From: Brevundimonas sp. PAMC22021
Lineage (GTDB): Bacteria; Pseudomonadota; Alphaproteobacteria; Caulobacterales; Caulobacteraceae
Length of the DNA stretch: 64,000 nt
Assembly: GCF_019443405.1 (NCBI RefSeq)
Contig: NZ_CP080376.1
Coordinates: 124,001-188,000, forward strand
Direction: 5' to 3'
The notes under the pieces were generated by a model, which was given only the letters and a program-made list of their open reading frames with translations, was not told the DNA's origin and searched no databases. Of this stretch, positions 1-7,225 are shown in pieces. Position 1 is the stretch's first letter; the number at the start of each line of letters is the position of its first letter. Position numbers and translations under genes: made by a program.

Positions 1-255
1 CGTGACCAGACCTGAAGCCTCCATTCGCTTCACCAGCGGGGTAAGCGATCCGGTCTCCATGGCGACCTTTCCTCCGAGCTGTCCCATGGTGACGGGCTCA
101 CTCGCTTCCCAGAGCGCGATCAGCACAAGATACTGCGGGTGCGTCAGGCCCAGGGGCTCAAGCTGCCGGCGGTAGAGCCGGGTCACCAGGCTGCTGGTCG
201 TCTGCAGCGCCAGACACAGTTGCTGGTCGACGTGAAGTTGGCCGTAGGCGTCCAT
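1..255 (-). CDS. ohrR: OhrR-like MarR family regulator (3' part outside window)
   Basis: The first 85 codons of a MarR-family repressor read leftward from an ATG at 255 and run off the window. The residues around position 13 (QLC, Cys14) match the peroxide-sensing cysteine region of OhrR, and a PQYLVL segment and a winged-helix recognition stretch (GSLTPLVKRMEASGLVT) follow, as in OhrR. In this family oxidation of the N-terminal Cys by organic hydroperoxides releases DNA and derepresses ohr. The target gene is not visible here. The match is by motif only, so a generic MarR role remains possible. Confidence 0.75.
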   Translation of the reverse strand, partial: MDAYGQLHVDQQLCLALQTTSSLVTRLYRRQLEPLGLTHPQYLVLIALWEASEPVTMGQLGGKVAMETGSLTPLVKRMEASGLVT

Positions 256-422
256 GTTCAGCGTCCGGGTTGGTGGTCCTGATGTTAGCGCCTCAACCCT
301 GACGGGCAAACCCTAATCACTGATGATCAAGTCGAGTGCAAATAAATCATGTTTGATATGATCGCTGTTAATCCATCGACGGCAAAAGGGGAGCACCACT
401 CGAGCCGCCAGCGGAGAAACCG
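256..422. promoter_or_regulatory. Divergent promoter region between ohrR-like gene and chemoreceptor
   Basis: This 167-bp divergent gap has a clearly AT-rich core (about 335-375) in an otherwise GC-rich sequence, which is where promoters for both genes would be expected. A TTAATCC element near 370 resembles a CtrA half-site, but the second half is absent. A purine-rich GGAGAAA lies just before the chemoreceptor ATG at 423. No clear -35/-10 pair could be assigned. Confidence 0.4.
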
Positions 423-1934
423 ATGTTCATGTCAAAGCGAGCCAAGACGCAGGCGCTTCGAGATCGCCGGGACGCGGCCGAGCAGCGCGCTATTGTGGCG
501 GCCGTTCACAGATCGCAGGCTGTGATCGAGTTTGAGCTGGACGGCACGATCCGTACTGCCAACAACAACTTTCTCAGCGTGGTGGGATACGCTCTCGACG
601 AGGTGGAAGGTCAGCACCATCGGCTGTTCATGGATCCAGCGGAAGCCGCAACCGACGGCTATGCCAACTTCTGGGCCCGCCTCAACGACGGCGAGTTCAT
701 CGCCGAGACCTTTACCCGCTACGGCAAGAACGGGCGCCGGGTCGTCATTGAAGCCTCATACAACCCGATTTTCGACGAGGCCGGCAAAGCCTACAAGGTC
801 GTGAAGTTCGCAACCGACGTCACGGCGAGGGAGGAAGAGCGCGAGCAGCGCGTGCGGGACGACAAGGCGGCCGCCGAGGTCCAGGCTTCCGTCGTCGCCG
901 GCGTCAGCCGGGCGCTGGAGGCCATCGCGGCCGGCGATCTCAGCTTCCGGATCGAAGAGCCGTTCGCAGGCGAGTACGAAGACCTGCGCGCCAACTTCAA
1001 CGGGGCCTTGGATACGCTTGATCAGGCCATGAGCCGGATCGCCGCCGGCGCTCAAGGAATGCAGGCGGGAGCCAGCGAGATCAGCAGCGCCGCCGAGGCC
1101 TTGTCACATCGGACTGAGAGGCAGGCCGCGAGCCTGGAGGAGACCGCTGCGGCGCTCGACGAGATCACCGCCACGGTGCGCAAGACGGCTGAGAACGCCC
1201 AGAACGCGGATGGCGTGGTCGGGGCAACGCGTAGAGACGCGGACGCCGGCGGGGTGATCGTCGGTTGCGCGGTTGCCGCCATGGGTGAGATCGAGCGCTC
1301 GTCCGGGCAGATCAACCAGATCATCGGGGTGATTGACGAGATTGCTTTCCAGACCAGCCTTCTGGCGTTGAATGCGGGCGTGGAAGCCGCCCGTGCGGGC
1401 GATGCGGGCCGAGGCTTCGCCGTTGTCGCCTCCGAGGTCAGGAGCCTGGCGCAACGCTCGGCGGAGTCGGCCAAGGAGATCAAGGTGCTGATCTCAAACA
1501 GCGCCATGCAGGTCAGTGAAGGCGTGTCGCTGGTGCGTCAGTCGGGAGAGGCGCTCGCCGGAATCGCAGCCCGGATCGACGAGGTCGGATCCATGATGGG
1601 CGAAATCCGCGGTTCCACAACCGAACAGGCCACCGCCCTGGCGGAAGTGAACAGCGCCGTGAACCAGATGGATCAGGTTACCCAGCAGAACGCCGCCATG
1701 GTCGAGGAGTCTACCGCCGCCGCCTTATCCATGAATCACGAGGCGAACCAACTCGCTGACCAAGTTAGGCGGTTCCGGCTTTCATCCTTTGCTCCCGAGC
1801 AGGGAGTCGCGCTCTTAGACGCGCGAGCTCATGTCCAAGACACCCTACAGAAAAGAGCCCGCTCGAAGCCACGGCTGCTGGCGATTGGAGGCGGTCTTGG
1901 CGTGGCGAGGTCTGTGGATTGGCAGGAGTTCTGA
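423..1934 (+). CDS. Soluble PAS-domain methyl-accepting chemotaxis protein
   Basis: A 503-aa chemoreceptor with no hydrophobic segment long enough to span a membrane, so it should be cytoplasmic. A PAS domain lies at about 28-135, a short HAMP-like linker (about 155-205) follows, then the methyl-accepting coiled coil (about 215-450). The hairpin tip that binds CheA/CheW is near-consensus ([21 protein letters not shown], about 305-325, then [12 protein letters not shown]). The C terminus ends in DWQEF, resembling the xWxxF pentapeptide that tethers CheR/CheB. An internal redox or small-ligand signal is likely because sensing is by PAS. The start at 423 follows a GGAGAAA element; an ATG at 429 is an alternative. 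No che genes are nearby. Confidence 0.9.
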   Translation: MFMSKRAKTQALRDRRDAAEQRAIVAAVHRSQAVIEFELDGTIRTANNNFLSVVGYALDEVEGQHHRLFMDPAEAATDGYANFWARLNDGEFIAETFTRYGKNGRRVVIEASYNPIFDEAGKAYKVVKFATDVTAREEEREQRVRDDKAAAEVQASVVAGVSRALEAIAAGDLSFRIEEPFAGEYEDLRANFNGALDTLDQAMSRIAAGAQGMQAGASEISSAAEALSHRTERQAASLEETAAALDEITATVRKTAENAQNADGVVGATRRDADAGGVIVGCAVAAMGEIERSSGQINQIIGVIDEIAFQTSLLALNAGVEAARAGDAGRGFAVVASEVRSLAQRSAESAKEIKVLISNSAMQVSEGVSLVRQSGEALAGIAARIDEVGSMMGEIRGSTTEQATALAEVNSAVNQMDQVTQQNAAMVEESTAAALSMNHEANQLADQVRRFRLSSFAPEQGVALLDARAHVQDTLQKRARSKPRLLAIGGGLGVARSVDWQEF

Positions 1935-2114
1935 TCGTCGGTCGCGGAGGCAGTCTCGGCGTCGCGGGCAGCGACTCAGATGGTCAGGGGCTTGTGGGGC
2001 AGATCTGACGGAGCGCGGAAGCTTTCGCTCTACCGTCATCCTGCCTGCGCATTCAGGCGCACCATATTTTAAGGGAGTGCCGGTACATTGGGCAGGTGTT
2101 TTGGGGGCGGCAAT

Positions 2115-2930
2115 ATGAGCGCGGCGAAACGGAACAATGTGCGGGTGAAAGGGTGCGGTTCTCGTACCCTTATCTTCGGGCATGGCTTCGGTTGCGATCA
2201 GACCATGTGGCGTCGCGTTGTCGATGAGATGAGTGAACAGTTCCGGGTGGTTCTGTTCGACCATGTCGGCGCCGGCGACTCCGACTGGAGCGCGTACGAT
2301 GCTGTCCGGTACGGCTCGTTGGAAGGTTACGCCGCCGATGTCCTCGAGATTTGCGAGGAATTGTCGAATGATCCTATCACCTACGTCGGGCATTCCGTCG
2401 GCGCGACGATTGGCGTCCTGGCGGCCAATCTTCGGCCGGACCTGATCCGGTCGCTGGTGCTGGTGTGCCCTTCGCCTCGCTTCAGCAATACCGACGGCTA
2501 CACGGGCGGCTTTTCATCTGCCGATATCGCCGAGTTGCTGGACCTGATGGACAAGAACCACCTGGATTGGTCCGCCCTGATGGCGCCGACGGTCATGGGC
2601 GTTGACGCCGTCGCCGAACAGGAGGAGTGGCGCGGCAGCGTGTGCCGCGTGGATCCCGCGACGGCCAAGCAGTTCGCGCGCCTGACGTTCGAAGCGGACA
2701 ATCGCGCAGACTACGCCGCGCTGGCCGCTCCGACCCTGATCATAGACTGTTCGGACGACGCCTTGGCTCCGAGCGCGGTGGGCGACCATCTGCACCGAGC
2801 CATCTCTGGCAGCGAAAGGCTGACGCTGCAGGCGACCGGTCACTGTCCCCATCTGACGCGACCGTCGGACGTGACCGCCGCCATTCTGGCCTTTGATGCG
2901 GGACGAACGCTTGTCCGCACCGCCGCCTGA
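2115..2930 (+). CDS. RsbQ-like alpha/beta hydrolase
   Basis: A 271-aa alpha/beta hydrolase closely resembling Bacillus RsbQ: HGFGCDQ near the N terminus, the nucleophile motif GHSVGA (Ser94), VCPSPR, and the C-terminal ATGHCPHL containing the catalytic His. RsbQ binds or hydrolyses a small hydrophobic ligand and is required for activity of its PAS-domain partner RsbP. Here the gene overlaps by about 35 bp a PAS-containing hybrid kinase, so the same ligand-relay logic is inferred with a kinase in place of a phosphatase. The start is ATG 2115 after a GGGGGCGG stretch; upstream codons in frame lack family similarity. The family is related to the plant D14/KAI2 receptors. Confidence 0.85.
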   Translation: MSAAKRNNVRVKGCGSRTLIFGHGFGCDQTMWRRVVDEMSEQFRVVLFDHVGAGDSDWSAYDAVRYGSLEGYAADVLEICEELSNDPITYVGHSVGATIGVLAANLRPDLIRSLVLVCPSPRFSNTDGYTGGFSSADIAELLDLMDKNHLDWSALMAPTVMGVDAVAEQEEWRGSVCRVDPATAKQFARLTFEADNRADYAALAAPTLIIDCSDDALAPSAVGDHLHRAISGSERLTLQATGHCPHLTRPSDVTAAILAFDAGRTLVRTAA

Positions 2931-4551
2931 GATCGCCGGCCTGGGTCATGCCGACCTGCTGCAGGTCATGCCTGCGGGCCTGATCGTGCTGGATCTTGAG
3001 CTCCGCATCCTGTGGGCCAACCCCTATGTGGAGGATTTGTCCGGCTATGGTCTGATGGAGTTGACCGATGGTCGTCGGCTGACGCAACTCACCAGTCTGG
3101 CGGGCCGGATCTTTATGGAAAGCCGGCTTCAGATGGAGATGGCCATCGCCGGGCGAGTCGAGGAACTCGCGATTGACCTGATCACGCCTTCCGGGCTGCG
3201 TATCCCCACATTGATGAACGCTGCGCGGACCGCACCTCCGGATGGCGGTGCGGACCGGATCGTCGTGTCGATCAGCCGGGCCGTCGCCAAGCGCGCCTAC
3301 GAAGACGAGGTGCCCAAGGCTCGCCAAGCCGCGGCCGAGGCCGAGAGCGTCAAGGCCGACTTTCTGGCCAACGTCAGCCACGAGATCCGTACGCCGTTGA
3401 ACGGCATGCTGGGCATGGCCGGCGCGCTCGCCTCGACCAGCCTGAACGAGCGGCAGCGGCAGATGGTGGGGGTGATCCAGTCGTCCTCCCAAACGCTTGA
3501 GCGGCTGATATCGGACATCCTGGAGGTTTCCAGGGTGGAAGCGGGCGCCCTGACGATCGAGCCGTCCATCGTGGACTTGCAAGCGGCGCTCGAGAGCGTC
3601 GTCGAAGCCGCGCGGCTGAGGGCGGATGCGAACGGCCTGAGCTTCAGCATTGCACTGGATGGCGTCGACGTCAGCGTTCACGCCGACGCCGTTCGTCTAA
3701 AGCAGGTGATCGGCAACCTGCTGGACAATGCGGTCAAGTTCACCTCGTACGGCGAGGTCGCGGTCTCGGCCAGCTATGACCCGGCTTCCGAAATCCTGAA
3801 GGTCCAGGTCTCCGACACGGGCATAGGGTTCGAGCCGTCGCAGGCGGAAAGGCTGTTCGAGCGGTTCGCCCAGGCTGACACCAGCATCACGCGTCGCTTC
3901 GGCGGCTTGGGTGTGGGCCTCCCGATGGCCAAGGGCCTCGTCGAACTGATGGGCGGGTCCATCTCGGCCCGGTCGGTCCCCAGTCAAGGCAGCACTTTCA
4001 CGGTTGTCGCTCGCCTCCCGGTCGCGCCCTCCGGCACGGCAACCCTCGAAGGTCATGACGAGACAGGCCAAGAGATTTCCCGCGTGCTCCTTGTGGAAGA
4101 TCACCCAGCCAACCAGCTCGTCGTCCGCTACATCCTGGAAGCGCAGGGCATAGACGTCGAGATCGCCGAGAACGGCCGTTTGGGCGTGGACGCCTGGCGG
4201 AATGGCATGTTCGACCTTGTCTTGATGGACATGCAGATGCCGGAGATGGATGGCCTTGCGGCGACGCGCGCGATCCGTCTTGAGGAACAATCTACCGGCA
4301 GGGCGCGAACACCTCTCGTGATGCTCAGCGCCAACGCCATGGATCACCACAAGGCTGAGGCGCTGGCCGCCGGCGCCGACATGCACATCGCAAAGCCCAT
4401 CACGCCCGACGCGCTTATAGGCGGCATGAGCCGACTGAGGGAGAGCGAGAGGATAGCTCACACACGCCCCTCGCAGTTCTGCTTACTGTTGAAGACGATC
4501 CCTAACGAGTCGGATCCGGATCCCGCTGACGAGAGTGGCTCAGAAGCGTGA
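2896..4551 (+). CDS. PAS hybrid sensor histidine kinase
   Basis: A 552-residue hybrid kinase without transmembrane segments. In order: PAS domain (about 18-130), HisKA with NVSHEIRTPLNG (His162), HATPase_c with N-box (QVIGNLLDNAVKF), G1 (DTGIGF) and a G2-like GLGVGLPMAKGL, then a receiver domain with phosphoacceptor Asp445 (LMDMQMPEMDG). It starts inside the 3' end of the RsbQ-like gene (ATG 2896, no strong Shine-Dalgarno), so translational coupling is likely. Since phosphate would pass from His162 to Asp445, an external HPt protein and output regulator are expected; none is adjacent. The last 40 residues after the receiver are not conserved in type. Confidence 0.88.
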   Translation: MRDERLSAPPPEIAGLGHADLLQVMPAGLIVLDLELRILWANPYVEDLSGYGLMELTDGRRLTQLTSLAGRIFMESRLQMEMAIAGRVEELAIDLITPSGLRIPTLMNAARTAPPDGGADRIVVSISRAVAKRAYEDEVPKARQAAAEAESVKADFLANVSHEIRTPLNGMLGMAGALASTSLNERQRQMVGVIQSSSQTLERLISDILEVSRVEAGALTIEPSIVDLQAALESVVEAARLRADANGLSFSIALDGVDVSVHADAVRLKQVIGNLLDNAVKFTSYGEVAVSASYDPASEILKVQVSDTGIGFEPSQAERLFERFAQADTSITRRFGGLGVGLPMAKGLVELMGGSISARSVPSQGSTFTVVARLPVAPSGTATLEGHDETGQEISRVLLVEDHPANQLVVRYILEAQGIDVEIAENGRLGVDAWRNGMFDLVLMDMQMPEMDGLAATRAIRLEEQSTGRARTPLVMLSANAMDHHKAEALAAGADMHIAKPITPDALIGGMSRLRESERIAHTRPSQFCLLLKTIPNESDPDPADESGSEA

Positions 4552-4873
4552 GCGGCTTGGATCGACCGGCCAGGGGCGGCGCTCTGCTGGCTGCTTATGA
4601 TTATGACGGCCTGCAAGGTCCGCCAAAGCTCTGAAGGCAGCCCTGCGTCTGGCCAACGCCCGCGGCTTCTGCCGGTCGGGCCGAACGGGAGTGCGTGCGG
4701 TCCACATATGGCAAGACGGCGCAGCGCTATGATCCCCCACCCCGAACGACCCCTCGCGCAGTCCAAGACGCGCTTCCTTGTTCGGCGTACAGCGGCCGGT
4801 TTTAGATCGGTGTCGGGCGTGCTAACCGCCCCGACTGCTTCGCCACTGCGCCGCTATCGGATGTTCTAGACAA
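4552..4873. other. 322-bp gap, nothing recognised
   Basis: Between the hybrid kinase and the small conserved protein no RNA, repeat or transposon feature was recognised. Short open frames exist on both strands but have arginine/proline-rich compositions typical of GC-rich noise and lack ribosome binding sites. It probably carries the promoter of the gene at 4874. Confidence 0.4.
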
Positions 4874-5122
4874 ATGGGCAAATACGATCCGTTGCGAGAG
4901 CACCTGAAACGTCAGAAGGCTGATGAGATCGAGCTGACCTTCGCCGAGATCGAACGGAAACTCGGGGCGATGCTTCCGAACAGCGCCAGTCGCTCCCAAT
5001 GGTGGGCGAACGTCACGGACCCCAATACGTCTCACGTCCAGCGCGAGGCATGGCGCGCCGCCGGATTCGAGGCCTTCCCTGTCGCAGGCAAGGATCGGGT
5101 GCGTTTCAAGCGGGTGCGGTAG
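4874..5122 (+). CDS. Small conserved protein (DUF7662-like)
   Basis: An 82-aa protein beginning KYDPLREHL and containing LTFAEIERKLG, an LP step and WWANVTD, then a basic C terminus. This arrangement matches a small domain found alone or fused to restriction- and defence-type proteins that I believe is catalogued as DUF7662; the name is from memory. No catalytic residues are obvious. No good Shine-Dalgarno precedes the ATG, but the conserved start KYDPL fixes the frame. It stands alone between the signalling genes and the lasso locus, which fits accessory DNA. Function unknown. Confidence 0.65.
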   Translation: MGKYDPLREHLKRQKADEIELTFAEIERKLGAMLPNSASRSQWWANVTDPNTSHVQREAWRAAGFEAFPVAGKDRVRFKRVR

Positions 5123-5273
5123 ACCTGGACGGTCGCATGTCAGGCGAGACCGAGGGTAGAACCAGTAGCGCCGAGCGCTGCTTGCCAGGTCCAGGCGTAT
5201 CGGCCGGCTGGCTCGGCATTGGTCTACCAGAACCCTGACGGGGAGGCTAAGCTCACCCGCCCGGTGCGGCCCC

Positions 5274-5342
5274 CGCGTATGTCCAGGCTTCGGCTAAAGG
5301 CGTGGGCGCATGCGTATCTCACATGTTCTCAACGCCCGGCGC
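5274..5342. repeat. Imperfect direct repeat, copy 1
   Basis: About 69 bp starting CGCGTATGTCCAGGC and ending near ACGCCCGGCGC. It is closely matched by copy 2 at 5534-5601 with a few substitutions and small indels. The shared blocks include GTATGTCCAGGC, GGCTAAAGGCGT, GGCGCATG and TCTCAAC. Copy 1 is followed by a weaker hairpin (GCGGGT/GCCCGC), and copy 2 by the strong one at the sigma gene. A duplicated leader or operator is an inference. Confidence 0.75.
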
Positions 5343-5533
5343 GCTTTAGCATGCGGGTGGAGCCCGCGCTTGTTCCTGATGATCCTGGTCGTCCAGCCGA
5401 TCGCTTCGGGCGCTTGCAAACGTCTCTACCTTGATTCAAGCTTGGAGTGCGTCGCCTCCGGGCGTCACCGAGGCGTGAGAACCTCGCTTGAGACGATCAG
5501 AACATCCTCGTTCCGCGGCAGCGGCGTGGCCGG

Positions 5534-5601
5534 CGCGTATGTCCAGGCCTCCGGGCTAAAGGCGTTGGCGCATGCTCAAGCATGATCTCAACACCCGGTG
5601 C
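5534..5601. repeat. Imperfect direct repeat, copy 2
   Basis: The second copy of the 69-bp repeat begins CGCGTATGTCCAGGC and ends CACCCGGTGC. It sits just 6 bp before the hairpin that covers the sigma-factor ribosome binding site. Its position 260 bp after copy 1 suggests duplication of a regulatory leader rather than a mobile element; no terminal repeats or transposase are visible. Confidence 0.75.
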
Positions 5602-5607
5602 TTCGGC

Positions 5608-5639
5608 CGGGCTCGCCTCGCCATCTGGAGGCGAGCCCG
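5608..5639 (+). promoter_or_regulatory. Perfect hairpin sequestering the sigma-factor Shine-Dalgarno
   Basis: A 12-bp perfect inverted repeat (CGGGCTCGCCTC at 5608-5619 and GAGGCGAGCCCG at 5628-5639) has an 8-nt loop. The 3' arm contains most of the GGAGG ribosome binding site (5627-5631) and the first base of the GTG start codon (5639). Folded RNA would block initiation, so translational control of the sigma factor is predicted. There is no U-tract, so it is not a typical terminator. If the sigma factor starts upstream, for example at ATG 5582, the hairpin would be coding. Confidence 0.6.
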
Positions 5640-6139
5640 TGTCGGATCGAACTGGAGGGTTGAGGGACAGGGAGGCCGACAGCGGCCTTCATGATCTTTA
5701 TCGCGCCTATTCCGGCTGGCTGACCGCGCGTCTGCGTCGACGGTTCGGCGAAGACGCCGACGATCTCGTACAGGAGGCCTGGATCCGGGCCGCACCTTAC
5801 AGCCGCCACGGCTTGATCGAACATCCCAAAGCGCTTCTGATGCGCATCGTCGACAATCTGGCGATCGACCGCGCGCGCCGGCGCGGCCCACGTCCGCTGT
5901 CGCTGAGCGATCACGTCCAGCCGGAGCCCGCCGTGGACCTGGCTTCTCAGGCGGACGCCGTCCTGCTGAAGCAGATCATCCTCAACATGCCGCCTCGCCT
6001 ACGCGACGTCTTCGTCTTGAGCCGTTTCGCGCATCTGGAGTATCAGGAGATAGGCGAACGCCTGAACATCCCGGTGACCACGGTGCAGTGGCGGATGCAA
6101 AAGGCGCTTGAATACTGCGCAGCCCAGTTGCGGCTGTAG
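5639..6139 (+). CDS. FecI-type ECF RNA polymerase sigma factor
   Basis: A 166-aa ECF sigma factor. Region 2 spans about 18-85 (HDLYRAYSGWL, DADDLVQEAWIRA) and region 4 about 108-160 (LNMPPRLRDVFVLSRFAHLEYQ type sequence, then an HTH ending VQWRMQKALEYC). It is followed at once by a FecR gene and a TonB receptor with STN domain, the classical cell-surface signalling trio. GTG 5639 is chosen because GGAGG lies 7 nt upstream and it gives the usual family length. An upstream ATG at 5582 is in frame but would add a low-complexity tail. Likely targets are its own operon and perhaps the lasso genes, which is inference. Confidence 0.9.
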   Translation: MSDRTGGLRDREADSGLHDLYRAYSGWLTARLRRRFGEDADDLVQEAWIRAAPYSRHGLIEHPKALLMRIVDNLAIDRARRRGPRPLSLSDHVQPEPAVDLASQADAVLLKQIILNMPPRLRDVFVLSRFAHLEYQEIGERLNIPVTTVQWRMQKALEYCAAQLRL

Positions 6140-6155
6140 CCGGATGGGGAGCGCC

Positions 6156-7142
6156 ATGAGCGACCCGCAAAGCGAGACGGGCGTTGCGGACCGTGAAGCG
6201 GCCGAGTGGCATGTCCGTCTCGGCGAACGTCCCGTGTCCGCCGCCACGCTCCAAGCGTTCAAGACTTGGCGGGAGACGCCTGCCAACGCCGACGCCTATC
6301 GGCGAGTCGAGACCCTGTGGCGCACCACAGGTTCCTTGCGCGCCGACGCCGACATCCGAGCGCTGACGCAGGAGACGCTCCGGACCTCGCGGCCCCGTAC
6401 CGGACGCTTCTGGATCCGGCGAGGTCTTCCGGCCGTAGCAGTCGGGATTTCGGTGCTCGTCGCCGCCGTTGCGCTGTTTCTGTGGCTGCCGACCCGAAAC
6501 CTCTACTCAACCGAAGTGGGGGGCCAGCGTCTCGTCAGACTCGGCGACGGCACCCGGATCCAGCTCGATACGAACACCCGTCTGAGGATCAGATATCGAT
6601 CAGCAGAGCGCCGCGTGATCCTTGAACAAGGCCAGGCTCTGTTCACCGTCGCCTCCGATGCGGCCAGGCCGTTCAGGGTGGCTGCGGGCGAGACGGAAGT
6701 CACGGCCCTGGGCACGGTGTTCGACGTACGGCGCGAGGCCGTGGGAGTCCGCGTTACGCTGGTCGAAGGCGCGGTCGCGGTGAGCGAGGGCGCGTCGGCC
6801 GAGGCGAGGCGCTGGCGCCTGACCGCCGGACAGCAGGTCCGCACATCGCGAACCAATCCGGCGCCGCGCAGGGTCGATCCGGAGGTGGAGACCAGCTGGT
6901 CCGAAGGTCGCCTCGTGTTCCGCAACGCGCCGCTGCGCGATGCTGTGGCGGAGGTCAACCGCTACCTGCCGGACAAGATCGTCCTGGCCGCAGAGGCCGC
7001 GGCCGAGGTGCCGGTGAACGGCGTGTTCGCCTCGGGCGATCGCGACGCCTTTGTTTCAGCCGTATCCGACCTTTTCGGCCTCAGCGTCCACCCCGAGGCG
7101 GACGGCGGGGTCCGTCTCGGCGCACCCTCCGCAGGCGGATAA
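6156..7142 (+). CDS. FecR-type anti-sigma factor / sigma regulator
   Basis: A 328-aa FecR protein. The N-terminal cytoplasmic DUF4880 domain contains WHVRLGERPVS, a tryptophan-rich module that binds the sigma factor. One transmembrane helix follows at about 88-108 (AVAVGISVLVAAVALFLWL), then the periplasmic FecR domain, then a C-terminal DUF4974-like region (about 245-320) that contacts the STN domain of the receptor. It starts 16 nt after the sigma factor stop at ATG 6156 with GGGGA upstream. It transmits receptor occupancy to the sigma factor across the inner membrane. Confidence 0.9.
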   Translation: MSDPQSETGVADREAAEWHVRLGERPVSAATLQAFKTWRETPANADAYRRVETLWRTTGSLRADADIRALTQETLRTSRPRTGRFWIRRGLPAVAVGISVLVAAVALFLWLPTRNLYSTEVGGQRLVRLGDGTRIQLDTNTRLRIRYRSAERRVILEQGQALFTVASDAARPFRVAAGETEVTALGTVFDVRREAVGVRVTLVEGAVAVSEGASAEARRWRLTAGQQVRTSRTNPAPRRVDPEVETSWSEGRLVFRNAPLRDAVAEVNRYLPDKIVLAAEAAAEVPVNGVFASGDRDAFVSAVSDLFGLSVHPEADGGVRLGAPSAGG

Positions 7143-7225
7143 ATAATTCCATCGCCGCACTCAGATGAGGTGACTGCGCTGCGTCTCCTGTTCGACGCGA
7201 CCTTGCGTCGGAGGGGACTGAACCG

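Larger units (their letters stand above)
5123..5638. promoter_or_regulatory. Leader region of the sigma factor gene
   Basis: A 516-bp non-coding stretch ahead of the ECF sigma gene. It contains two copies of an imperfect 69-bp direct repeat (5274 and 5534) and ends in a 12-bp perfect hairpin. Small open frames in it have no support. The promoter for the sigma/fecR/receptor/isopeptidase run should lie here, but no convincing sigma-70 or ECF element could be picked out. Confidence 0.5.

Noticed and set aside
2740-3681. Long open frame antisense to the RsbQ-like and hybrid kinase genes
   Set aside because: High-GC third-position effect; Arg/Gly/Gln-rich translation without motifs, opposite two well-supported genes.
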